A stretch of 64,000 nt of DNA. It comes from JAHFPN01 sp963765745. GTDB lineage: Bacteria; Pseudomonadota; Alphaproteobacteria; Rhizobiales; Xanthobacteraceae. Positions 28,259 to 37,316 of the stretch are shown one piece after another. The notes beneath the pieces are model-generated. The model was given only the letters and a program-made list of their open reading frames with translations. It was not told the DNA's origin and searched no databases. Location of the stretch: assembly GCA_963765745.1 (NCBI GenBank), contig CAVXXM010000001.1, positions 1-64,000 on the forward strand, in the 5' to 3' direction. The position numbers and the translations under genes were made by a program. Each line of letters starts with the position of its first letter. Within the stretch, counting starts at the first letter, position 1.

Positions 28259-30319
28259 ATGGCCTTCGGCCTCGCCTTCGATCCGCTCGTATCGCTGCCG
28301 GTGCTGATCGGCGCCGTGGTGGCGGCCGGGCTGGTGGTGGCGTTGCTGCTGCTGTCGCGCTCGCGCGGCGCACTGATGCGCGCGTTCGCGCTCGCGCTTG
28401 CCGTGTTGGCGCTGGCCAATCCCTCCTTCACGCGGGAAGACCGCGAGCCCCTGCCCGCGGTCGCCGCCGTCGTGATCGACAAGAGCGCGAGCCAGCGTTT
28501 CGGCGACCGCACCCAGGCCACCGAAGCGGCGCGCGTAGCGCTGATGGCGCAGCTCGGCCGCATCCCCGGCCTCGAAGTGCGCACGGCCGAGGCCGGCGCC
28601 GGCGATATCGACGGCACGCGGCTGTTCACCGCGCTCGGCGCGATACTTTCAGACGTGCCGCCGGAGCGGGTCGCGGGCGCGATCCTGATCACCGACGGCC
28701 GGGTGCACGATGTGCCCGCGGCCTCGCACCTGGGCTTCGCCGCGCCGGTGCACGCCATCGTCACCGGCCGGGCCAACGAGCGCGACCGGCGCGTGGTGCT
28801 CACCACCAGCCCGCGCTTCGGCATTGTCGGGCAGCGGCAAACGGTCGGCTACCGGATCGAGGACGAGGGCGCGCCGCGCGGCGCGCGCGTGCCGATCGTC
28901 GTTCGCCGCGACGGCGAAGTAGTGGCGCGCGCGGACGTGGTCGCCGGCCAGCCGGCCCAGGCCGCGATCGAGATCAGCCACGCGGGACCGAACATCGTCG
29001 AGATCGAATCCGCGCCGCTCGAAGGCGAGCTGACGCCGCTGAATAATCGCGCCGCGCTCACCATCGAGGGCGTGCGCGAGAAGCTTCGCGTGTTGTTGGT
29101 GTCCGGCGAGCCGCACGCGGGCGAACGCACGTGGCGGAACCTCTTGAAGTCCGACGCCAACGTGGACCTCGTTCACTTCACTATTCTGCGCCCGCCGGAG
29201 AAGCAGGACGGCACTCCGATCAACGAGCTGTCGCTCATCGCATTTCCGACGCGCGAACTGTTTCAGCAGAAGATCAAGGAGTTCCACCTCATCATTTTCG
29301 ACCGCTACGCGCAGCAGGGCGTGCTGCCGCTGATCTATTTCGACAACATCGTGCGTTATGTACGCGAGGGCGGCGCGGTGCTGGTTGCGGCCGGCGCCGA
29401 TTACGCCGGCACCGGCTCGATCTACCGCTCGCCGCTCGAAGCGATTCTGCCGGCCGAGCCGACCGGCCGTCTGAGCAACGGCGCCTATCACGCGCGACTC
29501 AGCGAGGACGGCAAGCGGCATCCGGTGACCCGCGCGCTCGCGGGCGCGGCCGAGGAGCCGCCGCAATGGAGCCGCTGGTTCCGCGCGATCGACGCGCGCG
29601 CCGAGCCGACCTCGACCACGGTCATGAAAGGCCCGAACGATACGCCGCTTCTGTTGCTGGCGCGCCGCAACGAAGGGCGGATCGCGCTCCTGCTCTCCGA
29701 TCACATCTGGCTGTGGGCGCGCGGCTTCGAAGGCGGCGGGCCGCATCTGGACCTGCTGCGGCGGCTGTCGCACTGGCTGATGAAGCAGCCGGATCTCGAA
29801 GAGGAACGGCTGATGTTGCTGGTGCGCGGCAATCAGCTCGCGGTCGAGCGCCGCACCATGGGCCCGGCTGCGGCGCCGGTCACGGTCACTTCGCCCGCCG
29901 GCGTCACGCGCATACTGACACTCGACACGGCGGAGCCCGGCATTTTCCGCGGCGCGGTCGAGGCGAACGAGCTGGGGCTGTGGCGCGCCACCGACGGGAC
30001 GCTCACCGCGCTGGTCAATGTCGGGCCGATCAACCCGCTCGAATTCGCGGAAGTCACCAGCACCAAGGACGTACTCACGCCGATTTCCACCGCCACCGGC
30101 GGCGGCGTATGGCGCATCGCCGAACTCGGAAACCCGTCGCCGCGTGTGATCCCGGTGCGCTCGGGCGAACGCTTCGCCGGGCCCGACTGGCTCGGGCTGA
30201 AGCTGCGCGACGTCAGCGTGGTGCGCGGGCTCGGGCTGTTCCCGCTGTTCGCGGGATTGTCGGGACTGCTCTTGTTGCTCGCCGGCGTCGCCGCCGCTTG
30301 GGCGCGCGAAGGGCGCTAG
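28259..30319 (+). CDS. Large membrane protein of the MoxR operon, glutamine-amidotransferase-like
   Basis: The 686-residue product begins with two membrane segments (LPVLIGAVVAAGLVVALLLL and MRAFALALAVLALANPSF), contains a stretch resembling the class I amidotransferase fold found in BatA-type proteins (LRVLLVSGEPHAGERTWRNLL, YVREGGAVLVAAGADY) and ends in one membrane helix (LFPLFAGLSGLLLLLAGVAAAW as adjacent runs). No amidotransferase catalytic triad is evident. It starts 1 bp after the DUF4159 gene and completes the four-gene MoxR operon. Confidence 0.8.
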   Translation: MAFGLAFDPLVSLPVLIGAVVAAGLVVALLLLSRSRGALMRAFALALAVLALANPSFTREDREPLPAVAAVVIDKSASQRFGDRTQATEAARVALMAQLGRIPGLEVRTAEAGAGDIDGTRLFTALGAILSDVPPERVAGAILITDGRVHDVPAASHLGFAAPVHAIVTGRANERDRRVVLTTSPRFGIVGQRQTVGYRIEDEGAPRGARVPIVVRRDGEVVARADVVAGQPAQAAIEISHAGPNIVEIESAPLEGELTPLNNRAALTIEGVREKLRVLLVSGEPHAGERTWRNLLKSDANVDLVHFTILRPPEKQDGTPINELSLIAFPTRELFQQKIKEFHLIIFDRYAQQGVLPLIYFDNIVRYVREGGAVLVAAGADYAGTGSIYRSPLEAILPAEPTGRLSNGAYHARLSEDGKRHPVTRALAGAAEEPPQWSRWFRAIDARAEPTSTTVMKGPNDTPLLLLARRNEGRIALLLSDHIWLWARGFEGGGPHLDLLRRLSHWLMKQPDLEEERLMLLVRGNQLAVERRTMGPAAAPVTVTSPAGVTRILTLDTAEPGIFRGAVEANELGLWRATDGTLTALVNVGPINPLEFAEVTSTKDVLTPISTATGGGVWRIAELGNPSPRVIPVRSGERFAGPDWLGLKLRDVSVVRGLGLFPLFAGLSGLLLLLAGVAAAWAREGR

Positions 30320-30362
30320 AGCGGCCTTCGATGGCGTGCGAAGGCCGCTGAAGCCGGTTTCT

Positions 30363-31478
30363 CTATTCCGAACGCTGCCCCCAAGGGCCCTTCTGCCGCG
30401 ACAGCCACGGGTTCTGCGCCTGCGTTTCTTCCGCCGGCTGTTCCTCTCCCGACTCGGCCCCCGCCTCCGCGCTGCCGTCCGGCGCCGGAAGCGCGATCGG
30501 GCCGGGATCGTGGCCGCCGGCGAATTTCACCAGCGCATCGATGCGCTTGTCGACCGCTGGATGGGTGGCGAACAGATCGACAAAGCCGGAGCGCGGGTTA
30601 TCGATGCACATTTCCATGATCGCGGAATTGGCGCCGGGCAGCTCGCCGCGGCCCTCGATCTTGCGCAGCGCCGAGATCATGGCGTCCGGATTCTTGGTCA
30701 GCTCCACCGAGCCGGCGTCGGCCAGGTATTCGCGCGAGCGCGAAAGCGCGAACTTGATGACGATCGAGAGCACCCAGGCCACGATGACGAGCACGATCGC
30801 GATCAGGATCGCCAGGCCTGCCCCGCCACCCTTGCGGTCGCTCGACGAGCGGCTCGAGCGCCATGAGCCGCCGGTCTGGAAGAACAGCCGGAAGAACATC
30901 TCGCCGAAGAACGAGATGACGCCCGCCATGACCATGGCGATCACCATCATGCGCACGTCGCCGTTGCGGATATGGGTGAGTTCGTGGCCGAGCACCGCCT
31001 CGACCTCCTTGTCGTCGAGCCGCTCCAGCAGCCCGCTCGTGACCGTGATCGAGTATTGCCGCCGGCTGAGGCCGGTGGCGAAGGCGTTGAGCGCGGGATC
31101 GTCCATCACCTTGAGCCTGGGCGTCGGGATGCCACGCGAGATGCAGAGATTTTCGAGCAGGTTATAGAGCCGCGGCTGCTCCTCCCGCGTCACCTCGCGG
31201 CCGCCGGTGACCGCGTCGATCATCGATTGATGGAATCGATACGCGATCAGCACCCAGAGCGCGGCGCCGGCCGTGGCCCAGGGAAAGGCCAAGAGGAAAT
31301 CGCGCTGCGCGCGCCGGATCAAGACTTCGAGCGGCGCGCCGTCGGCGAGAAAGCCCTCGGCCAACAGCGCGCCCGCGAACACCATCAGATAGACGAGGAA
31401 GAACAGCCCGATCAGCAGGAACGCGGAGCGAACCCGGTTCGCGCGGATGTGGGTGTAGAGACCAAAGGCGGCTGCCAT
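30363..31478 (-). CDS. M48 family zinc metalloprotease, HtpX-like
   Basis: The 371-residue membrane protein has two N-terminal transmembrane segments, the zinc motif HELTH at 165-169 with the third ligand in SREYLADAGS, and two further membrane helices between them. It also has a C-terminal acidic/Gln-rich tail. HtpX-type proteases degrade damaged inner-membrane proteins. It lies 37 bp downstream of lemA on the same strand; lemA plus htpX-like pairs are recurrent and probably functionally linked. Confidence 0.92.
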   Translation of the reverse strand: MAAAFGLYTHIRANRVRSAFLLIGLFFLVYLMVFAGALLAEGFLADGAPLEVLIRRAQRDFLLAFPWATAGAALWVLIAYRFHQSMIDAVTGGREVTREEQPRLYNLLENLCISRGIPTPRLKVMDDPALNAFATGLSRRQYSITVTSGLLERLDDKEVEAVLGHELTHIRNGDVRMMVIAMVMAGVISFFGEMFFRLFFQTGGSWRSSRSSSDRKGGGAGLAILIAIVLVIVAWVLSIVIKFALSRSREYLADAGSVELTKNPDAMISALRKIEGRGELPGANSAIMEMCIDNPRSGFVDLFATHPAVDKRIDALVKFAGGHDPGPIALPAPDGSAEAGAESGEEQPAEETQAQNPWLSRQKGPWGQRSE

Positions 31479-31515
31479 GGCCGCTTCGCCTGCCGTTTGC
31501 GGCGCTAAGCGCCGC

Positions 31516-32082
31516 TCAGAACTTCACGCTCGGGACTTCCGACACGGTCTTGCGGTCCTCGCCGAGGTCGAAAAATTCCTTGTGCGAGAAACCGAGCGCG
31601 GCCGCGAACATGGCCGCCGGGAATTGCTGGATGCCGGTGTTGTATTCCTGCACCGCGTTGTTGAAGAAGCGGCGCGCGGCGGCGAGCTTGTTTTCGATGT
31701 CGGCGAGCTGGGCTTGCAGCTGCATGAAATTCTCGTTGGCTTTCAGGTTCGGATAGGCCTCGGCCAGCGCGAACAATCCGCGCAGCGCGCCGGTCAACAT
31801 ATTCTCGGCGGCGACCTTGGCATCGGGCCCGCTCGCGGCAATCGCGGCGTTGCGCGCCTTGACCACCGCGTCGAGCGTGCCGCGCTCGTGCGACGCGTAA
31901 CCCTTCACGGTCTCGACCAGGTTGGGGATCAGGTCGTGGCGCTGCCGCAGCTGCACGTCCACGTCGGCGAAGGACTGGTTGACCCGCTGCCGCATGGCGA
32001 CGAGGCCGTTGTAGATGACGACGATCCACAGAACGAGCGCAACGATGAGGCCGAGAACGATCCAACCCGTCATGCCAGACAT
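31516..32082 (-). CDS. lemA: LemA family protein (first copy)
   Basis: The 188-residue product has one N-terminal membrane helix (WIVLGLIVALVLWIVVIYN) followed by the LemA helical bundle: VNQSFADVDVQLRQRHDLIPNLVETVKGYASHE (adjacent blocks), YPNLKANENFMQLQAQLADIENKL and RRFFNNAVQEYNTGIQQFP. Exact role is unknown; family members sit at the inner membrane. It precedes the M48 protease gene. A second copy, paired with DUF2207, is at 43361-43930. Confidence 0.92.
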   Translation of the reverse strand: MSGMTGWIVLGLIVALVLWIVVIYNGLVAMRQRVNQSFADVDVQLRQRHDLIPNLVETVKGYASHERGTLDAVVKARNAAIAASGPDAKVAAENMLTGALRGLFALAEAYPNLKANENFMQLQAQLADIENKLAAARRFFNNAVQEYNTGIQQFPAAMFAAALGFSHKEFFDLGEDRKTVSEVPSVKF

Positions 32083-32188
32083 AGTCTTCTCCTGCAGCGT
32101 GGCCGGGGTCGCTCCGGCGCAAGCATCCTATCACGCCGCGCGGCGAAAACGCGGCGGCGGGAACATGGAGATGCAAGCCTGTTAATTC

Positions 32189-32213
32189 AAGCCGTCGGCG
32201 CGGCCCGGTAATC
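32189..32213. repeat. 25-bp direct repeat, left copy, flanking the cyclase gene
   Basis: This sequence (AAGCCGTCGGCG CGGCCCGGTAATC) recurs at 35636-35661 with a single extra base. On the minus strand it reads as the end of a GNAT protein, PDYRAAPTA then TGA, which is what the right copy would encode if its extra base were removed. It appears to be a duplicated 3' end of the GNAT gene now 3.4 kb away. Confidence 0.8.
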
Positions 32214-32289
32214 GGGCCGGCGAGATGGCTGGATTCGCTCATATCCAATAGGATCGGTACCTACGGCGCCAGGCGGTGGAAATCGGCTG

Positions 32290-35200
32290 ATGAACGACAT
32301 TCGAACTTGGCTCGCCGGGCTCGGCCTCCAGCAATATGCGGATGTCTTCGCGGCCAACGATATCGACCTCGCGTCTGTGGGGCTGATGACCGACGCGGAT
32401 TTCGAGAAGCTCGGCGTCACGCTCGGACACCGCAAACGTCTGTTGAAAGCCGCGGCGACATTGGCGGATCGGGTCGAGCCGACGAGCGCCTCGGTGCCGA
32501 TTGCGACCGGAGCCGAGCGGCGTCAATTGACGGTAATGTTCTGCGATCTCGTCGGCTCGACCGAGCTTTCCGCCCATCTCGATCCGGAAGACCTGCGCGA
32601 AATCATCGGCGCATATCAGCGCGCCTGCGCGGAAGTCATCGGACGCTTTCACGGCTATGTAGCGAAATATATGGGCGACGGAGTCCTGGCCTATTTCGGC
32701 TACCCGCAGGCACGAGAAAATGCGGCCGACCTCGCTGTGCATGCCGGTCTCGGTATTGTTCAGGCAATCAATACATTGGGCGGCGATTCCCCTTCTGTGC
32801 AACGGCCCAGACTAGCGGTCCGTGTCGGTATCGCCACCGGCGAAGTCGTGGTTGGCGAGCAGATCGGCATCGACTCTTCGCGCGAGTGGTCGGTGGTCGG
32901 CGATACGCCCAATCTTGCGGCGCGCCTGCAGGCGGCCGCCAAGCCCGGGCAAGTCATGGTCGCCGACAGCACGCGCCGGCTCACACGCGAGAAGTTCTCC
33001 TGGTCGGGGCCGAATTCCTTGTCCCTGAAAGGATTCGACGAACCGATGCACGCCTGGGAGGTGAACGAGGAGATCGCGCCCGGCTCGAGCTTCGGTCCTG
33101 CGCCGGCCGAGACAGCGCGGCTGGTCGGACGTCAGAGCGAGCTGGCTCTCCTGGTCGATCGGCTGGAACTCGCTCGTTCCGGTCTAGGTCAGATTGTCCT
33201 GCTGATCGGCGAAGCCGGCATCGGCAAATCGGCGATCACCCGCGCCCTTATCGACCGGGCGCGAAATGACGGAATTGCTTGCGTCGAGTTTCAATGCTCG
33301 CCGTTCCACCAGAGCAGCGAGCTGAAGCCTTTCGCAATTCAGATCGAACGAGACGCCGGAATTGTTCGCGGGGACACACCGGCAGAGAATTTCGCCCGCT
33401 TGCGCGCTTGGCTTGCCCGCGAGAGCAACGACACGGACACCAATGCCGCCTTGTTCGCGGCGCTATTGTCGCTTCCGACGCCGCGCGATCAATTGAGCGA
33501 CCTGACGGCGGGCGCGATGCGCGCGAAGACGCTTGACCTGATCGAGGCGCACTTGCTCGGGCTGCAACGAAAAGAACCAGTCTTGCTCGTGATCGAGGAT
33601 GCGCACTGGATCGATCCCACTTCCGGAGAGCTGCTCGGCCGTCTGGTGGACCGGGTCGGGCGGCGCCGGATCGTCCTGTTCGCCAATGCCCGTCCGGAAT
33701 TCGAGGCCGCCTGGACGCGCCGGCCCAATGTCACCTTGCTTACCCTCAACCGTCTCGGTCACCGCGACGCCGCTGCGTTGATGGCCGAGATCGCCACCGC
33801 GCGGAAATTGCCGCCTGAGCTGGTGGAGCAATTGCTCGCGCGATCCGAGGGCAATCCCCTGTTCATCCAGGAATTGACGAAGTCCGTGCTAGAAGCCCTG
33901 GGTGAGCGCAATCGCAAGGGCGATAAACCTGCGACCGATGAAATCGTTCACCTGATCCCGGCATCGCTACGCGACTCCTTGACTGAACGGCTAGACCGTC
34001 TGGGCAGCGCCAAGGAGCTGGCGCAAGCCGCCGCGGTCATCGGTCAAGATTTCGACGAACGGCTGCTGGCCGCGATCACCGACCGCCCGGAGCAGCAGCG
34101 CAAGATCGAGCTTAAGCAACTAGCCGAGGCGGAAATCGTGGTCTGGCGTGGAAGTGAATCGCCGACGGCTTACACGTTCCGTCACGCCCTTATTCAGGAA
34201 ACCGCCTACCAATCCCTTCTCAAAGCCAAACGCCGCGAGCTTCATCGGCGGATCGCCGAGAGCCTGGAGGGCGGCATCATACCCGAGCTCAGCGAACGCG
34301 AGCCCGAACGCATCGCGCAGCATTATGCGGAAGCCGGCGTCATCGATCGGGCGATCGAGTGTTGGTACCAATCAGGCACACGAGCGGCACGACGCTCGGC
34401 GGATATCGAAGCAAAAAGACAACTCAGCCAAGCGTTAGAACTTGTTCGTCAGCAACCCGCCGGACCCGAGCGAGCGAGCAAGGAGCTGTCTATCCTGATC
34501 GCGCTGGGCCCGACCCTAATGACAACCGGCGGGTGGAATGCCATCACGGTACGGGAAGTCTACGACGCAGCGTTGAATCTCGCCCGCGAAACGGGGAGGT
34601 CAGCCGAAATATTTCCCGTGCTGTGGGGGCGCTGGCTGATCGCCCATTCCAGCGGTGCAGCGCCGAGCGCGCGAGAGTTGCTCCAGCAATTGTTCGAAGT
34701 CGCTCAAGGCGGCGGCGATCCCGATCTCATGATGCAGTTTCATCACGCCGCCGGTTCGACCCATTGCACCGACGGAGAGTTTTCTCAGGCGGTCGATCAT
34801 GCCGAAACTTGCATGGCGAGCTACCAACTCGAAAGGCACCGGCATCAGGCCATGCAATATGGCGGGCACGATCCCTGCGTATGCACTACCTGCATCGGCG
34901 CGCTTGCCCAATTCTCGCTTGGCCGCGCTGCACGGGCGCAGGATTGGAGCAACCACGCGCTGACCCTGGCCGGCAAGCTCGAACACGTGCCGAGCATCGC
35001 CCATGCGCACATGTACCGGTCGGAACTAGGACAAATTCGCGGGGAGCTCGCGCCGGTGATGAAATCCGCCGAGCACGCGCTTGCCGTCGGCCTCGACAAG
35101 GGCCTGTCGCAATATGTCGCCTGGGCCAAGATGATGCGCGGCTGGGTGCTCGCCAAAGGTGGACAATTCCAACAAGGCATCGACGAAATGGAGGAAGGTT

Positions 35201-35637
35201 TCGCGGAATTGCAAAAAGTGCGCGTGCGCTACCACCTGCCTCACCGTCTCGGCATGAGGGCACAGACCTATGCCGCGGCCGGGCGTAATTCCGAGGCCGT
35301 TACCGCCATCGAAGAGGCCTTGGCATCGGTCAAACAGACCGGCGAGACTTGGTACGAGGCCGAGCTGTTGCGTATCAAGGCGGAATTCCTGCGTTCGGCG
35401 TCGCCAACCAATCGGCAAATCGCCGAATCTCTACTCGAGCAATCGATCGCAACGGCGAGCGGACAAGGCGCGCGTCAGTGGGAAAGCCGCGCGCGAATCG
35501 ATCTAGCCAAGTTGCTCGCAGAACAATCGCGCGATGCTGTGGCCCGCGACGTACTAGCTCCGACGCGGGACTGGAGCGAAATCGATCTTCCTGAACGCAC
35601 CCATGCTGCGGAACTGATCGAGCGCCTCGGAAACTAA
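32290..35637 (+). CDS. SAM-domain / class III cyclase / AAA ATPase / TPR signalling protein
   Basis: The 1115-residue protein has four parts. Residues 1-60 form a sterile alpha motif (WLAGLGLQQYADVFAANDIDLASVGLMTDADFEKLGV, in adjacent blocks). Residues about 78-240 form a class III nucleotide cyclase with LTVMFCDLVGSTELS and YVAKYMGDGVLAYFG holding the metal aspartates. Residues about 275-600 form an AAA/NB ATPase with Walker A LIGEAGIGKSA near 304 and Walker B LLVIEDAHWID near 433. The rest is a TPR-like helical region with a Cys cluster (DPCVCTTC). Such proteins are abundant in Rhizobiales and presumably make cAMP in response to unknown signals. It lies between 25-bp direct repeats and seems less GC-biased than its neighbours. 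Confidence 0.9.
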   Translation: MNDIRTWLAGLGLQQYADVFAANDIDLASVGLMTDADFEKLGVTLGHRKRLLKAAATLADRVEPTSASVPIATGAERRQLTVMFCDLVGSTELSAHLDPEDLREIIGAYQRACAEVIGRFHGYVAKYMGDGVLAYFGYPQARENAADLAVHAGLGIVQAINTLGGDSPSVQRPRLAVRVGIATGEVVVGEQIGIDSSREWSVVGDTPNLAARLQAAAKPGQVMVADSTRRLTREKFSWSGPNSLSLKGFDEPMHAWEVNEEIAPGSSFGPAPAETARLVGRQSELALLVDRLELARSGLGQIVLLIGEAGIGKSAITRALIDRARNDGIACVEFQCSPFHQSSELKPFAIQIERDAGIVRGDTPAENFARLRAWLARESNDTDTNAALFAALLSLPTPRDQLSDLTAGAMRAKTLDLIEAHLLGLQRKEPVLLVIEDAHWIDPTSGELLGRLVDRVGRRRIVLFANARPEFEAAWTRRPNVTLLTLNRLGHRDAAALMAEIATARKLPPELVEQLLARSEGNPLFIQELTKSVLEALGERNRKGDKPATDEIVHLIPASLRDSLTERLDRLGSAKELAQAAAVIGQDFDERLLAAITDRPEQQRKIELKQLAEAEIVVWRGSESPTAYTFRHALIQETAYQSLLKAKRRELHRRIAESLEGGIIPELSEREPERIAQHYAEAGVIDRAIECWYQSGTRAARRSADIEAKRQLSQALELVRQQPAGPERASKELSILIALGPTLMTTGGWNAITVREVYDAALNLARETGRSAEIFPVLWGRWLIAHSSGAAPSARELLQQLFEVAQGGGDPDLMMQFHHAAGSTHCTDGEFSQAVDHAETCMASYQLERHRHQAMQYGGHDPCVCTTCIGALAQFSLGRAARAQDWSNHALTLAGKLEHVPSIAHAHMYRSELGQIRGELAPVMKSAEHALAVGLDKGLSQYVAWAKMMRGWVLAKGGQFQQGIDEMEEGFAELQKVRVRYHLPHRLGMRAQTYAAAGRNSEAVTAIEEALASVKQTGETWYEAELLRIKAEFLRSASPTNRQIAESLLEQSIATASGQGARQWESRARIDLAKLLAEQSRDAVARDVLAPTRDWSEIDLPERTHAAELIERLGN

Positions 35638-36153
35638 GCCGTCGGCGACGGCCCGGTAATCCGGCATGGCGCGGCCTTCGACGCCTTCAAAGGCGCCGGG
35701 CACGAGCTCGGCGACGAGAATGCGGCTGGAATCGACAGGCCCCGGCAGCGTAACGCGCCCGTGCGGCACGCGCTTGAAGCCGAAGGTGCCGTAATAGGGC
35801 TCGTCGCCGACCAGCAGCAGAAGCTTCACGCCGGCGGCGGCGGCGGCCTTGTTCGTAGCTTCGATCAGCGAGCGGCCGATGCCGTGCTCGCGGAACGGCG
35901 GCTCCACGGTCAGCGGGCCGAGCAACATCGCCGGTGCGTCGCCGATCCGGATCGGAGTCAGCCGCACCGACCCCACGAGCAGCGTGCCGATGCGCGCCGT
36001 GAAGGACAGGTCGCGCCGGTGGGCCATCTTCTCGCGCAGGCGATAGGCGGTGCGCGCGAAGCGGCCGGGGCCGAAGGTGCGCTCGTACAGCTTCTCGATC
36101 GCCGGCCCGTCGTCGGGCTGCTCGGGCAGGATGGTGAGCGACAGGTCGTTCAA
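35554..36153 (-). CDS. GNAT family N-acetyltransferase, probably frameshifted at its end
   Basis: The protein has the GNAT core: IEKLYERTFGPGRFARTAYRLRE, MLLGPLTVEPPFREHGIGRSLIEA (acetyl-CoA loop, adjacent blocks) and LLLVGDEPYYGTFGFKRVPHGRVTLPGPVD (adjacent blocks). As written the frame runs to 35554, 84 bp into the antisense of the cyclase gene. If the extra base at 35648 is removed, the end becomes MPDYRAAPTA with a TAG at 35634, giving 172 residues and no real overlap, and matches the duplicated end at 32189-32213. No ATG is available near the fold start; the TTG at 36153 with GGGGA upstream is my choice. Acetylation substrate unknown. Confidence 0.75.
   Translation of the reverse strand: MNDLSLTILPEQPDDGPAIEKLYERTFGPGRFARTAYRLREKMAHRRDLSFTARIGTLLVGSVRLTPIRIGDAPAMLLGPLTVEPPFREHGIGRSLIEATNKAAAAAGVKLLLLVGDEPYYGTFGFKRVPHGRVTLPGPVDSSRILVAELVPGAFEGVEGRAMPDYRAVADGLVSEALDQFRSMGAFRKIDFAPVPRRS
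35636..35661. repeat. 26-bp direct repeat, right copy, flanking the cyclase gene
   Basis: It matches 32189-32213 base for base except for one extra A at 35648. It covers the last bases of the cyclase stop codon and the 3' end of the convergent GNAT gene. Together the repeats delimit a 3.45-kb segment containing only the cyclase gene. Confidence 0.8.
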
Positions 36154-36257
36154 GGCGGGTCCCCGGCGAGGCGCGCGCGGGATATCACGGCGGCGGCAAA
36201 GGGTCCATTGCTTGGGGCGCGCGGGCCCGATATGTAAGGCGGAAGCAGGAGCGCAAT

Positions 36258-37316
36258 ATGGGCCATTTCGTCGAAGGCGTCTGGAGAGAGGATCAACTAC
36301 GATCCGAAGGAGGAAGGCGGGCAGTTCGTCCGCGGCCGAGCCGCTTCCGCCACTGGGTGACGCCCGACGGCGCGGCCGGGCCGAAGGCGAAGGCGGCTTC
36401 AAGGCGGAGCCCGGCCGCTATCATCTCTATGTCTCGACCGCCTGCCCGTGGGCGCACCGCACGCTGATCTTCCGCAGCTTGAAGAAGCTCAAGGACGCTG
36501 ATCTCGCTCTCGATCGTCGATCCGGCCATGGAGGAGCACGGCTGGAAATTCGGCGAACGCCCGGGCACGATCCCGGACACCGTCAACGGCAAGAATCGCG
36601 GCTCTCGGCGAATCTATCTGCTCGCCGATCCACACTATCACCGGCCGCGTCACCGTGCCGGTGCTGTGGGACAAGCAGCGCAAGACGATCGTCAACAACG
36701 AGTTGTCCGAGATCATCCGCATGTTCAACTCGGCGTTCGACGAATTCACCGACGCGCGCGAGGACTATTATCCGGCCGAGCTGCGTGGCGGAGATCGACA
36801 CGATCAATCCAGCTCGTCTATGCCAACGTGAACAACGGCGTCTATCGCGCGGGCTTCGCGCTGACGCAGGAAGCCTACGAGGAAGCGTTCCAGAAACTGT
36901 TCGCCGCGCTCGACGAGCTGGAAGCGCGGCTTGGCCGGATCGCGCTACCTCGTCGGCAACCGCCTGACCGAGGCCGACTGGCGGCTGTTCACCACCCTCG
37001 TTCGGTTCGACGCCGTTTATGTACGGCCACTTCAAGTGCAACCTGCGCCGGATCGCCGACTATCCGAACCTCTCGAATTATCTGCGCGACCTCTACCAGG
37101 TGCCGGGCGTGGCCGAGACGGTGAACATGGATCACATCAAGCGGCAGCTATTACATCGCGCCACCGACGCCCAACCCGCTCGGCATCGTGCCGATCGGGC
37201 CGGAGCAGGATTTTTCGAGGCCGCACGACCGCGGGCGGTTTCGGGAACTGACATTTGCCCGCGCGCCAGCTATGAAGAATTTTATGGCAAGCCATCAATC
37301 AGAGAGCCAGCCATGA
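36258..37316 (+). pseudogene. Glutathionyl-hydroquinone reductase (ECM4/YqjG-type GST), multiply frameshifted
   Basis: Read across frames the protein is a xi-class glutathione transferase: MGHFVEGVWRED, FRHWVTPDG, EPGRYHLYVSTACPWAHRTLIFR (catalytic Cys in the CPWAHR motif, adjacent blocks), IYLLADPHY, VPVLWDKQRKTIVNNELSEIIRMFNSAF (adjacent blocks), and YPNLSNYLRDLYQVPGVAETVNM. The frame must change ten times: apparent insertions near 36297, 36497, 36639, 36790, 36811, 36939, 37021 and 37148, deletions near 36334 and 36382. With these corrected one 350-residue frame results, ending at 37316 in an ATGA overlap with mbfA. Such a preserved protein with so many indels points to sequence error rather than slow decay. 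Confidence 0.75.

Noticed and set aside
37200..37312. Irr/ICE-type iron box upstream of mbfA
   Set aside because: No sequence close to the TTTAGAA-like inverted ICE motif could be found by eye.
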